Origin: Podaxis mareebaensis
Taxonomy: Eukaryota > Basidiomycota > Agaricomycetes > Agaricales > Agaricaceae
Direction of reading: 5' to 3'
DNA: 64,000 bases
Assembly (NCBI GenBank): GCA_018524725.1
Contig: JAEUWP010000076.1
Location: 1-64,000, forward strand
How positions within the stretch are numbered: the stretch's first letter is position 1; the number at the start of each line of letters is the position of its first letter. The notes beneath the pieces are model-generated. The model was given only the letters and a program-made list of their open reading frames with translations. It was not told the DNA's origin and did no database searches. Made by a program: the position numbers and the translations under genes. This document shows positions 1 to 9,967 of this stretch, one piece after another.

Positions 1-724
1 AATCAGTATAAGAGTCTCAATTCATTCAACATTGATCAGTATACACTGGTATTGTCTGAATATTGAGTTCTAACAGATTTCCTACTGGATATTGGAAGCA
101 GGGGCAGTCATTGAGTACATGGTCTCATGTCTCAAGAGGTTTGCCACATGGACAAGAGGTAATGTGGCACCAAGGGAAAAAGTGCTGATGAAAGGTGCTG
201 ATGGGTGTGTGATTGGTAATGCAGTGTGTGAAGCATGCACATAGTTGGGTGTTTTGACCAAGGGGTGAATTTAACCAAGTTCTGCCTTTAGCATACTTGG
301 GTTGGAGGGATTGTCCAGCAGGGTTGAAAAGGGAGAGCCAAGAGTGGCTGTGGTAGGCTGGGTCATTTGTGTGTTGTTGCCAAAGTGACAGGCATTTTTA
401 GGTATAGTGGTTGCAAACAAACCTGAGGGATGTGTGGATGGATTGGCATCTGGGATTAGGGAGATGGAGGGATTTTGTGAGGATGTGTGCCTGATGGTGA
501 ATAGACCAGTTGGCAGAAGAAGGAATAGACCAGAAGTGGACATGGTTGGAAGGGGAAGAGGAAAGCCATATATGCAGGAGAGGGGCAACTGCAATAGAGT
601 CTTGATGCACACTGTGGGGCCTATAGGAAAATAGGAGTTTAGCAGAAGAAATTGAGTCCATGAAAACTACAATCAATGAGATGTTATTAGAAATGGCATG
701 AGAAATGGAGGAAAAGAGACTGAG

Positions 725-3700
725 TCAGAGGGCATACAATTCAGTGTCAGAAGATGTAACTTCCCCACAGGGGTGAACAGAAGAAGAGAGAATGTCTGTA
801 GGCAAATAGTTAAAAACTAGAAAAGCAGAAGTAGCAGAGAGGGAAGAGTTGGATGGGACTGAGCCATCAGTAGCTACAAGGAGAGAGACAGGGGAGGAAA
901 AGGAGAGGTCCCAAGTACAAGAAGCATTGGCAATGTGAAGAGCCATGGTGCCTTCTTTTGAAGGGTTGGGGCACTTGAAGAACTTGATTTGATTGCTGAA
1001 CAAGTCCAGTAGGTGCTGGCCAGGTTTGGCACTAGGGTGGAGGCACTAGAACCAGTCCATGACCAGTTGGGTGTCTGATACAAAGTCAAGCACTGTTGAG
1101 CACTGTTTCGAATGGTGTGTGTCTAATAGGTTGACATCACATGTGAGGAGTTTTAGGGGGTGAGAAGGGGGAAGAGTATGAAAGTGGAGTGAACACCACT
1201 TGGCAAGTTTGAAGCAGTGTAGTTGTATGGGGATGAGACTGGCTATGGCCTCAACTCCACCCAATGGGGTGGTGCAGAATGTGCCCATTATCCAGAGGGC
1301 AGCTTGGCATTGCATGTGCTGAAGGGATTTAGTAAGTCCATGATGTCTGGTGTTTCAATTGAACCATAAATGGAAGCTGTAGATGGCAATGGGGATGACA
1401 CAGGATCAATAAAGAAGTTGCTTGTGGAGGGGGGAGAGACCACAGACAGAGTTGCCAAGTATGTACATGCAATGGACAGTAGACAGTGCCTTGGTTGAGT
1501 AGAACTGAACATGTTCCTTGAAAGAGAGGCTTCTGTCAAACCAAAAGCCTAGGTACCAGAGGTAGGGTTTAGGGTGGATGGAAAAGGTTTCGTCAATGGT
1601 GATGGGAGGGTTGGGGTCATGGGAGGGGCAGTTAGAAAAGTGGAAGGCCTCAGTTTTGTCTCTTTCAAGAACAAAGCCAAGGTGGTGTAGATAGTCTTCA
1701 CAAGCAATATATATCTGTGAGAGAAGGCAGCAGTTAATGATGACAGATTCAGATTGTACTACAATGAGACCATCATTGACAAAGGAGATAATTTTACAGT
1801 GAGGATCATTGGCAAATTTGAACATAAATGGAGAGAGTGAAAGGGCAGTTAGGATGGGGGAGAGTGTGGAGCCTTGACTGACACCAATGGAAGCAGGGAA
1901 TCTAGGGGAGAGATTATTGTTCCATGAGTAGGTAGTGAATCAGTTTTTCAAGTAATCAGAAAAGAATGAGATGAGATGAGAATTGAACCCTTGTTGCTTG
2001 AGGGTGGAGATAAGGATAGAGTGGTTTGTGGAAGGGAAGAACTGAGTGATGTCAAAAGCAATGATGCTCATTTTAAGTTTGCATTTCCAGCCTGTTTGGA
2101 CCAGATGAGTGACATATACACCAGTGTCTTCAGTTGAGCATTGGATAATGCCACTGAATTGTAATGGGTGGACAAGGTTGTGTTGAGATGCCTCAAACTG
2201 CATGCACACTGAGATCATTTTCTCAATTAATTTGCCCAGGGTGTTGAGTAAGATGATGGGTCAGAACATCTTGGGGGTGGAATAGTGTGGTTTGTTGGGT
2301 TTGGGGATGATGACAGAGGTAGAGTTCTTGAAGTGTTCCAGCCAGGTGGAGAATTCAATGCATTTGGATGCAAAGAGGAGGAAGTTGGTATGGATGATGT
2401 CATTAGACATGAAGTATTTGATATGGGCCCAGGAGAGGTGGTTGGGGCCAGGGGCAGAAGAATTGGCACAGGGATTGAGGGTGTCAAAGAGTTCAGTGTT
2501 AGAGAATGGAATCCATGGGCATTCCAGGTCAGCATCAAAAGTTTCAATGGTGCTTGGGTCCACTGGGCAGTTAGAGGCAGAATTATAAGAAGAGTTGAGG
2601 GCATACCAGAGGTCACCTAGCTCATCACAGCTCTTCCTGTTGAAAATAGTGGGTTGGGGAGGGGGGAGGTTTCTCTTTCTGACCCAGGACATGAGGCCCC
2701 AAGGTCAGCAATTTTCTTCTGCTATGTCCTTGATCTTCTGATCAAAGAAGGCACATTTGGCTTGCCAGGTGGTTCTTCAGAACTTAGTCCAGTTTGATTT
2801 GGACTTGTGGGATTGGAAGGCTCTTAGGGCAATAGAGCACACAGAGTTCCACCATGGCTTGGATCTAGTGCAAATTTTGACTATTTTGGCATTGTTTTGC
2901 CATTCTTGGGAGATGATTTGAGGCATAGCATTGGCATACATATGGATGTCTTCCTCAAGTGGAAGATGGGGGGAATGGTTTGGAGGCAGACTCCAATGGA
3001 ATAAAGGAACACTGCTTCTTCTTCAGAGTCATGTGGAATAGAAAGTTTTTGGATGAACAGTTGGAAGGGGGAGGGGATAGGAAGGGAGGTGAGGAGAGGG
3101 CAATGGTCTGATTTGAGTTGCCAGTCATCATGAATAGAGTGGACTAGGCTTGGCTGAAGGGGTTCATCTGTCATGAAAATAAGATCAATAACAGATGGGT
3201 GTTTGGAATCATTGAAAGGAAAATGAGTATACTTAACCTCCCTCGGAGTTGAGATCATGAGACTGAGTGAGTTCATGATGTTGATGAGGAGATCTCCATG
3301 GGTGGAATGGTGGGTAATATGGGGGTCCCATTCTGGGGAATGGGAATTGAAGTCTCCTCCTGCACAAATGATGTTGTTAGGGAAGAGGTGGATGTGTGAC
3401 TCTAGATAAGTGATGGAAGAGTCATCAGAAGGGTCAAAGTAGCAATTAAGAAAATATATCTTCTTGGGAAATGAAAGAGAAATGAGTTGAAAGTCAGGAG
3501 AAGAAATAACACTTGGGTGCAAAACTGGCATGAGAGAATTGCAGGAGTTATGGATGAAGGTGGCTGTGCATGGGTGCTCCTCATCTGAAATAAAAAGGCA
3601 CCAATTGGGGTTATATGGCATTCCTTTGTATGGGACTCCTTCAGAGTCTTCAGTAGATGGGATATTGTGAATGATGCTGAAGGGAGGTTCTTGGATGCAT

Positions 3701-3912
3701 AAGATGAGAATGTCTTTGAATAAAGGGTCATTCAGTAAAGCTTCAACAGTGTCTTTGGAGTGATGGACATTAAAAAAGAGAATGGGGATGTTAGAAATAG
3801 AAGCAGGTGTGTTAATTGGTCCTTTAGACATTAACTGCACCTGAGTTGAAATCACATCTGTTCTTTTTTGCTTTGAGTTCATGGAGCTTAGTGGAAATCC
3901 ATTCTCAGTCAT
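725..3912 (-). pseudogene. LINE ORF2: endonuclease, reverse transcriptase, RNase H (broken)
   Basis: About 3912-2881 encodes an endonuclease/exonuclease/phosphatase domain, with GGDFNSHSPEWD, a later SVIDLIF and the terminal SDHCPL motif. About 2692-1400 encodes the reverse transcriptase; fingers-palm blocks such as SSAPGPNHLSW and AFDITQFFPS are visible. The catalytic box reads SFVNDGLIV where a double aspartate is expected, so this copy is catalytically dead even apart from its stops. About 1315-725 is the RNase H-like C terminus. At least five frame breaks or stops separate the pieces. It would act as a target-primed reverse transcription enzyme if intact. Confidence 0.85.
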
Positions 3913-3913
3913 A

Positions 3914-4198
3914 TCAGTGACAGAAGAATGGGCACTTGTCCAAGTTCATGTGATGGTCTTTCAAATCACATGATAGGCAATTGAAAGAGGTCACATGTGG
4001 ACACTCTGTGATGTTGGCAGGGGTGGAGGGACAGGGGTTCAGACTGGGCTTGCCACAGCAGCAGAAGCCATCACAGTGGTGGTTTTCTGTGTAATGAGGG
4101 TCTCCACAGATAGAGCACCTCAGATTGCATGCTTTACACAAGTGAGTAGGATGGCCCCACCTCCAACACCTGTTGCAAAGGGGAGACACAGCACACAT
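3914..4198 (-). pseudogene. LINE ORF1 C terminus with zinc knuckles
   Basis: A cysteine/histidine-rich segment starts with a CCHC knuckle (CNRCWRWGHPTHLC, spacing C-x2-C-x4-H-x4-C) and continues with several further Cys/His clusters. This is the nucleic-acid-binding tail of a LINE ORF1 protein. The same arrangement recurs at 16780-17088, linking the two elements. The N-terminal part upstream (4199-4560) is not readable as one frame. It ends two bases before the ORF2 frame begins, so the ORFs are directly adjacent. Confidence 0.7.
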
Positions 4199-4587
4199 GG
4201 TGGCACCTCAGAAGGTGCACACTCAGTTTTCAAAGAGGAGGGTGTGGTTGAGGAGAAGTTTGGCCCTCATGGCACTCTGAGAGTCCCAAAGGTCAAAGAA
4301 GAGAATGGCTGAGTTGGAGTGAGGAGAGACTCAGTGGAAGTGGGGTTTGCCAAATGGTGCATCTCATGGTAAGGGGGAGGATTCAATAACTTCCTTGAAG
4401 TCATCAACAGTGTGGGGGGTTCTGTCAGGATGGAAATAGGAGAGGTTCATCAGTTTGATGAATGACTTTGACATGGGGAGAGAGGGAGTGATAGCGTCCC
4501 TCATCTCCAGTGTGGTGAAAGCTGACTGGTTGGAGTCAGTTATCCCTTTCTTGACAATGAGGAGTTCCTCATCAGTTCATTAACCTT

Positions 4588-5288
4588 TGTTACAGACTTC
4601 ACTTCATGTCCATTAAACTCTTGGAGCCTTGGTTACAACCTAGATTCTGTGGATCATATTCAGTTTAACCTTTCTTCCATTCCTGTCAGATATCTTCCCT
4701 TGTAAATACTTTTCCCTGTCCCTGTTCCTTCCATTATTTTCCTTATCAGATCTTCTTATCCAATTATCTCATATTTTTCCATTTATCCATGGCCTTTCCC
4801 TTTACCCTTGATTATCTTCCACTTATCTTGGTTTTTCCATTATCTGATGTTTCACTTCCACCCCCATCCGTTTGAATGTCCAGACACTTTGCAGACAGAC
4901 TCCTTATTCTGGTATCTTCACCACAGTTATCAGTTCACATGTTTCTAGTATTCTCCTTTGAGTAGTTACTATTGTTTCTTGCTTAACTACTACTCTCTGG
5001 ACTTTATCCTGACTACTACTATATAAGTAGGATCACTACTGTTTGTAGTCCTCAGTTAGAATATCAACTTAGATTCTTTCTCCTCTCTCCTACCTGTCTG
5101 CTACAAGTCCACTCCTTGGTCCAGGCTTGTCCTGTCTTCACCTGTTCTCTGTCTGCTCATCCACTTGAGTCTGTAGTTAGTCAAGTGAGGCCACCACAGT
5201 ATCAGAGGGGTGCAACACATAAGTTGAAGCCAAGGCCTCAACCATGTCTGTATGCATCTGCCCTTGACTGCCCATGGTCCACCCCTGT
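4588..5288. other. gene-free AT-rich stretch, target of the second LINE
   Basis: No coding frame is credible here. It contains a TATA-like ACTATATAAG near 5019-5028 followed by a pyrimidine-rich stretch, which resembles an LTR-type promoter. I could not find matching ends or a target duplication. Joined across the later insertions it continues at 6771-7570 and 15945-16143. It may be a remnant of an older element. Confidence 0.4.
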
Positions 5289-5303
5289 CTGGAGTCAGTT
5301 CTT
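5289..5303. repeat. target-site duplication of LINE copy 2 (left)
   Basis: CTGGAGTCAGTTCTT here is repeated exactly at 6756-6770. The two copies flank the truncated LINE, as target-primed reverse transcription would leave them. Confidence 0.85.
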
Positions 5304-6755
5304 TTTTTATTTTTTTATTTTTTTATTATTTATTATTTATTTTTTAAATCGATGTTTATTGTACTAGACTAGCTAATACAAACAGGTGCACAGTAGCAGT
5401 CCCAATACTGAAACTAGAGAGGAGGAAAGAAAGAGAAAAGAAGAACTAGAGTAAAAGAGAGGGAGAGATAGGAGTACATGACCTATGCTAGAGATGTGAG
5501 GTGAGAAGAAAGAGAGAGCTAACTTGTTGTATCATAGAGGATGAAATGAGTTGAGAGAAGGAAGAAAGTATAGGAGTGGGGGAGCTAGCTATGAAACAGG
5601 AATTGAGGGAGGGGCCTTCAGTGAACATCCAGGACTCTGTTTCTTGCAAGTTGCTCTCTCCTGTTGAGGCAGCAGGTGGCAAACTCCTCTTGAGTGATGG
5701 GTCCTTGTATCTGGTCAGTGAATGAGAAGGCCATGGGGTTCTGGTCAAGGAACTGGATGACCCAGAAAAAGCTGTCACGGGCTCCTACTGGGTAATGGAA
5801 GTGAGGGCAATCATCAAAAATGTGATCACAAGTCTCAAGTGGTTTGCTGCATGGGCAGGAAGTGATGTGGTGCCCAGGGAAGAAGTGCTGTCAGAAGGTG
5901 CCAATGGGTGTGTGATTGGTGACACAGTGCATGAAGTGTGCACATAAGTTGGCATTCTTTCTGAGGGGTGAGTTGAGCCAAGTACCACCTTTGGCATACT
6001 TGGGTTGGAGGGGCTGCTCAGCAGGGTTGAGTAGAGGGAGCCATGAGTGACTGTGGTAGGTTGGATTGTTCATGTGTTGTTGCCAGATAAATAGGCATTT
6101 CTGAGTGTAGTGGTTTCAAATGAATCCAAGGGATGTGTAGATAGGTTGGTGATGTGGGTTGGGAAGTTGAAGCGACTTGGCTAGGGTGTGCACCTTGTGA
6201 TGGATAGACCAGTTGGCAGACAAGGGGATGGACCAGAAGTGGATGTGATTGAGAGGAGAGGAGGAGAGCCAGGAGTGGAGGAGAGGTGTGACTGCAATGG
6301 AATCTGGATGCATGCTGTGGGGCCTGTAAGAAAACAAAAGCTTAGCAGAAGAAATTGAGTCTGTGAAAACTACAATAGATGAGATATTGAGAGATTGAGA
6401 AAGGGAGATAGAAGAAAAGAGACTGAGGCAGAGAGCATAAGACTCAGAATCAGAAGAAGTTGCTTCACCACAAGGGTGAACAGAAGAAGATAGAATGTCA
6501 GAATCAGAGGAGTTAAAAATGAAGAAAGCAGAGGTGGCAGAAAGTAGGGGGTTAGAGGGGATGGAGCCATCAGTAGCAACAAGAAGAGATACTGGGGAAG
6601 AGAAAGCAAGGTCTCAAGCATGGGAAGTGTTGGCAATGTGGAGGGCCATGGCACCTTCTTTTGAAGGGTCAGGGCATTCAATGAATTTAATCTGATCACT
6701 AAACAAGTCCAGCAGATGCTGGCCAGGTTTGGCACTGGGATGGAGGTGCTGAAAC
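5304..6755 (-). mobile_element. 5'-truncated LINE copy (3' end with poly-A tail)
   Basis: This minus-strand LINE fragment begins at its 3' end with a T-rich tract on the plus strand (5303-5346, the poly-A tail). A 3' UTR follows, then the C-terminal RNase H-like region matching 60-1060 of this window. It is cut off at its 5' side at 6755, the usual result of incomplete reverse transcription. Flanking 15-bp direct repeats (5289-5303 and 6756-6770) show it is a discrete insertion. The frames are broken and no protein is expected. Confidence 0.88.
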
Positions 6756-6770
6756 CTGGAGTCAGTTCTT
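6756..6770. repeat. target-site duplication of LINE copy 2 (right)
   Basis: Exact partner of 5289-5303; it marks the 5' junction of the truncated LINE. Confidence 0.85.
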
Positions 6771-7570
6771 AACAACCTCACAAGATACCAAAACCACACA
6801 ACTCATTAACAGTCAGTAATTCGAATCAGCTTAGTAAGAAACATAGAGGATGAAGATTCATAATACTATTGAGTCAGGAATGATGGAGGGTATTACACTT
6901 ACATAAAACTTGGTCAGCAAAAGCTGATACATATCATATGCACATACTTTATCAGTCCACATGTCCAGTAGAAACACATACACATCCACTACCAGAACAC
7001 CCTATTGGGCAGAGAACAATGTAGATTATAAATTATATGACTCTGTACTTGTAGGCATAATCCTTTGTTGAGTCAGGACATTGTAACACTAGATTATAAT
7101 CACTCCCCAACTTATAATATAAAATCCCCTCAATGATGCAAGGTGAAGCAAGGGAATTCCTGCCAAGCTTCACTTAGAGGGTTGTTGTATATTCAACAAT
7201 TACTGAAGTGATAGTTAAGCATTTATAGGAGTTTTCTTCAGTCAATGTGACCTACTAGCAAGAGCCAGAACAAAGACCCAGTAGTTCCTCCAGAAGTTTC
7301 CATAAGTTGAGAATCAGAAGTTAACCTTAGCAGGGTTAACTAAGAGTACATCACAGCTGCTTATTGCCAGTCAGAGCACTCATCAGTATGAGTCAGTATA
7401 TTTCTAGTAGTAGCAAGGGATTGCTCTTGCTACCTCCAGTTCTTTGGTACTTGTATATTGTAGTGATGCTATGTCAGAGACTTGTCAATTTAGAACAAAC
7501 AGTTTAGTTCAGCTTTGAACTAGGAAATTACTGAGACTGCCTTGTGACAGCACCCAAGAAATCCTTGTGT
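6771..7570. other. gene-free stretch between LINE and LTR element
   Basis: No coding frame was found. It holds TTGTAACACTAG near 7081 and a near-palindrome, TTGTTGTATATTCAACAA, at 7182-7199. Both recall LTR termini but have no partner in the window. It is probably the continuation of 4588-5303 before the LINE inserted. Confidence 0.35.
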
Positions 7571-7575
7571 TAAGC
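7571..7575. repeat. target-site duplication TAAGC (left)
   Basis: TAAGC directly precedes the TG of the left LTR and is repeated directly after the CA of the right LTR at 15940-15944. A 5-bp duplication is normal for Ty3/Gypsy integrases. Confidence 0.9.
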
Positions 7576-8265
7576 TGTTACATTCTGGACAGGCACCTAG
7601 GGTGTCAGGGAGCAGACCTTGGCCTCAGCTTATGTGCTGTGCCCTTCCAGTATTGCATTGGTCTGATTTGGGCAGGGATAGAACCCAGAGGTGGAAGGAA
7701 TAAGAGACAGAGTGCAGACAAGCAGCAGGAGTGGTCGGAAGGCGACCCAGAGGACTGATGAGCAGAGCAGAGGAGGAGGAGGATAATGAAGTTGATATTC
7801 AGACTGAGGAAATGGATACAGGAAACTACTATGCTTAAATATGCGTTGAGAACCAGAAATGGGGAACAGGGAAATAACCAGAGAACAAGAGTGAGTACAA
7901 ACAGGTAAACATTTTGGAGGTAAAGCAGAAACTAGAAGTGTGCAGAAGGTACTGGTATGGAGGCAGAATGGAAAGGAGGCTGTTCAGAATGTAATAAAAT
8001 GTAGAATGGAAGCAAGGAACAAATGGACTAAGGCAAGGGTAAAGGATCCGAGATGATAAAGGAAAAGTGAATGAACAACACTCATTGCAGTGGTCATGAG
8101 TGACCAAGTGCATGCACCTGCCTGTTCAGATAACAGGGCAGATGGAAATCCATCAATGGAACAAGTAGATCAGAGTCATGTGAAATTGGAACATTGGATA
8201 TTAGATTTTTGGACATTGGATAAGTGTGGGAAAGTAAGTGTGGACATGAGCAAGCAGTTGTGACA
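7576..8265 (-). repeat. 3' LTR of the chromovirus
   Basis: 690 bp, TG...CA ended, nearly colinear with 15263-15939. It has an extra segment of about 12 bp near 7785-7797. Most substitutions against the other LTR are CA versus TG at the same site. It lies directly upstream of the plus-strand accessory gene and could serve as that gene's promoter in reverse; this is inference. Confidence 0.93.
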
Positions 8266-8267
8266 GT

Positions 8268-8280
8268 ATTCCCCCCTTAA
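8268..8280 (-). promoter_or_regulatory. 3' polypurine tract (plus-strand DNA primer)
   Basis: On the minus strand TTAAGGGGGGAATAC abuts the 3' LTR start. A G-rich purine run at this place is the RNase H-resistant primer for plus-strand synthesis in LTR retroelements. Confidence 0.85.
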
Positions 8281-8329
8281 GGCTGAGCCCTCAAGGCCTT
8301 GAGGCAGCTGACTCAGAAATGAAGCCTAA

Positions 8330-9770
8330 GTGATCAGGAGTCATCAAAATGTGTATCTGGGTTGGAACTCATCAAAAAAATTTTTGTTCCAGCCTTCCCT
8401 TCATACCCTCATGCCATCCCAGCCCAGCCAAGTCACTGTTGACCTCAGCAAGCTCACCCCAGAGCAACATGCAATGCTCAGGTTCCCAGACAAGTCTCCA
8501 GCCACTATGGAAGTTGATGCAAGTAAAAGCAGAGATGCGAGCAAGCATCATTGAAAGTCAGAAGGTAGTCAGATGGCTGTGAGGGAGGCGACAAAGAAGA
8601 AGTTGAAGAGTAAGCAGGTGGAGAGTCTGGACAAAGAAGACAATGATGAGGGGCCAGGTACTCCAGCTCTGAGCATGCAAATCAGTCAGTGGGCATTACA
8701 GAGTTTGCAACAAGTAGTTCCATTGGGTCCTACAATGTCACATGTCATGGTTCCACCCATGCCTTCACGATCAGGTGGTTTGAGCTCGGGAGTGGGTGAG
8801 GGAGGTATCCTGCCAGTGCCATGTAAGAGGTGCTTGGAGAAGGGACTGGTGTGTCACAGGTATCTGGGGACAGCCTGTAACAGGTGCAAGCAGGGACACA
8901 TCAGGTGCAATCTACCCAGGAGTACAAGGTCAACGGTGCTGCCTGCACCTAGGAAGAAGACTGGGGGATTGTCAGTGGCTTCAGGAGTGACATTGGGTGT
9001 AGTGTTGAGCTCCGGGAGGAGTGGTTTCAGACATCCAGTTGGGTTAACAACTCCAGCCTTCTCACCACCTGCATCTATGATGGCACAGACTCCATCAAGC
9101 TCTTCAGCAGTCACTTGGACCCTGTTGTCATTCTCTCAGCCAGCTCCAATACCAATTAAGAGTCCTCAGTGTGAGGAGGCCAAAGCCAGGTGGGAGCTGT
9201 CTCTGGTGAGTGCATCTAGTACAGGGAATAATGAAAGCTGATGAAAACTGATAGTCCCCTTTGTCTCCACAATCCTGCCAACATGCACAGGAGATGAAAT
9301 ACCTCAGGTCCATGATCAAGTGGTTCTCCAATGAGCTGGCAATGATGTGGGAGTCACACAACCAGAATCAGCAGGTGATCAACCAGAATTGGCAGGTGAT
9401 CAACCAGAATCAGCAGGTGATCAACCAGAATCAGCAGGTGATCAACCAGAATCAGCAGGTGATCAACCAGAATTGGCAGGCAATCAACCAGAATTGGCAG
9501 GCAATCAACCAGAATCAGCAGGCAATTGACCATCTGCAGACCACTCTGGAGCAGGGCATCAAGTTGAACCAGTTGTTGCAATGGACTATCACATACTTGA
9601 CAGATTGGACAGTTGAGGTGATGGATTGGAACACAGAGGCAATGGAAGCAATGCAGGCAATGATGGAGCAGAACATGGAGATGATGTGGGATCTCAAGCT
9701 GGTGCATCAACAGGAGGATCCAGAGGGATGTGGAGGAGGTTCATCGAGGCAGGTCCAGAAGGGCCCATGA
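8330..9770 (+). pseudogene. antisense accessory gene of the chromovirus: Zn2Cys6-like cluster plus coiled coil
   Basis: A plus-strand gene, opposite to gag-pol. An N-terminal piece (about 8395-8554: SKLTPEQHAMLRFPDK) runs into small frameshifts near 8550-8575. The frame then stays open from ATG 8573 to 9205. It encodes six cysteines spaced C-x2-C-x6-C-x7-C-x2-C-x6-C (8821-8907), which fits the fungal Zn(II)2Cys6 binuclear cluster spacing. A GT-AG intron (9206-9290) joins in phase 0 to 9291-9770. That exon encodes eight NQNQQVI-type heptads and a Met/Glu-rich helix. DNA or RNA binding and oligomerisation are plausible but inferred. The frame breaks upstream of 8573 suggest this copy is decayed; a shorter intact protein from 8573 (371 codons with the stop) remains possible. 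Confidence 0.7.
9360..9527 (+). repeat. eight tandem 21-bp units encoding heptads
   Basis: The unit AACCAGAATCAGCAGGTGATC occurs eight times with a few substitutions, mostly CAG/TGG and GTG/GCA. Each unit encodes seven residues of the type N-Q-N-(Q/W)-Q-(V/A)-I. A period of seven with Ile at a fixed place predicts a coiled coil. It is part of the accessory gene's second exon. Confidence 0.9.
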
Positions 9771-9967
9771 GTTCCCTCACCTCCTAGTGCTCTTGTGTGG
9801 AGTTCATTTATTTTCTTGGAATGTAATGTCATTAGAATGTTTTTGCAAATATAAGTGAATGTTTTGTCTTGGTCCCAGAAAGTGTGAAAATAAGAAAATG
9901 AAAATGAAAACGAAAATCAGAAACTAAGAAGAAATAATAAGTAAAAAAGGACAATAGACATGGAAAC

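Larger units (their letters stand above)
1..4587 (-). mobile_element. LINE (non-LTR retrotransposon), decayed, 3' end beyond window
   Basis: A minus-strand non-LTR element. Read from high to low coordinates it shows the end of ORF1 with zinc knuckles, an EEP endonuclease, a reverse transcriptase and an RNase H-like tail. The reading frames are broken by many stops and small indels, so it is a dead copy. The 3' part (about 1-1060) is clearly homologous to 5346-6755, which identifies both as one family. The 3' UTR and poly(A) lie left of position 1. The 5' boundary near 4587 is approximate: similarity to ORF1-like text fades there and a different, gene-free sequence starts. CpG is nearly absent. 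Confidence 0.85.

Noticed and set aside
7182..7199. Copia-like LTR terminus (near-palindrome TTGTTGTATATTCAACAA)
   Set aside because: Only one such site; no partner LTR, primer site or target duplication in the window.
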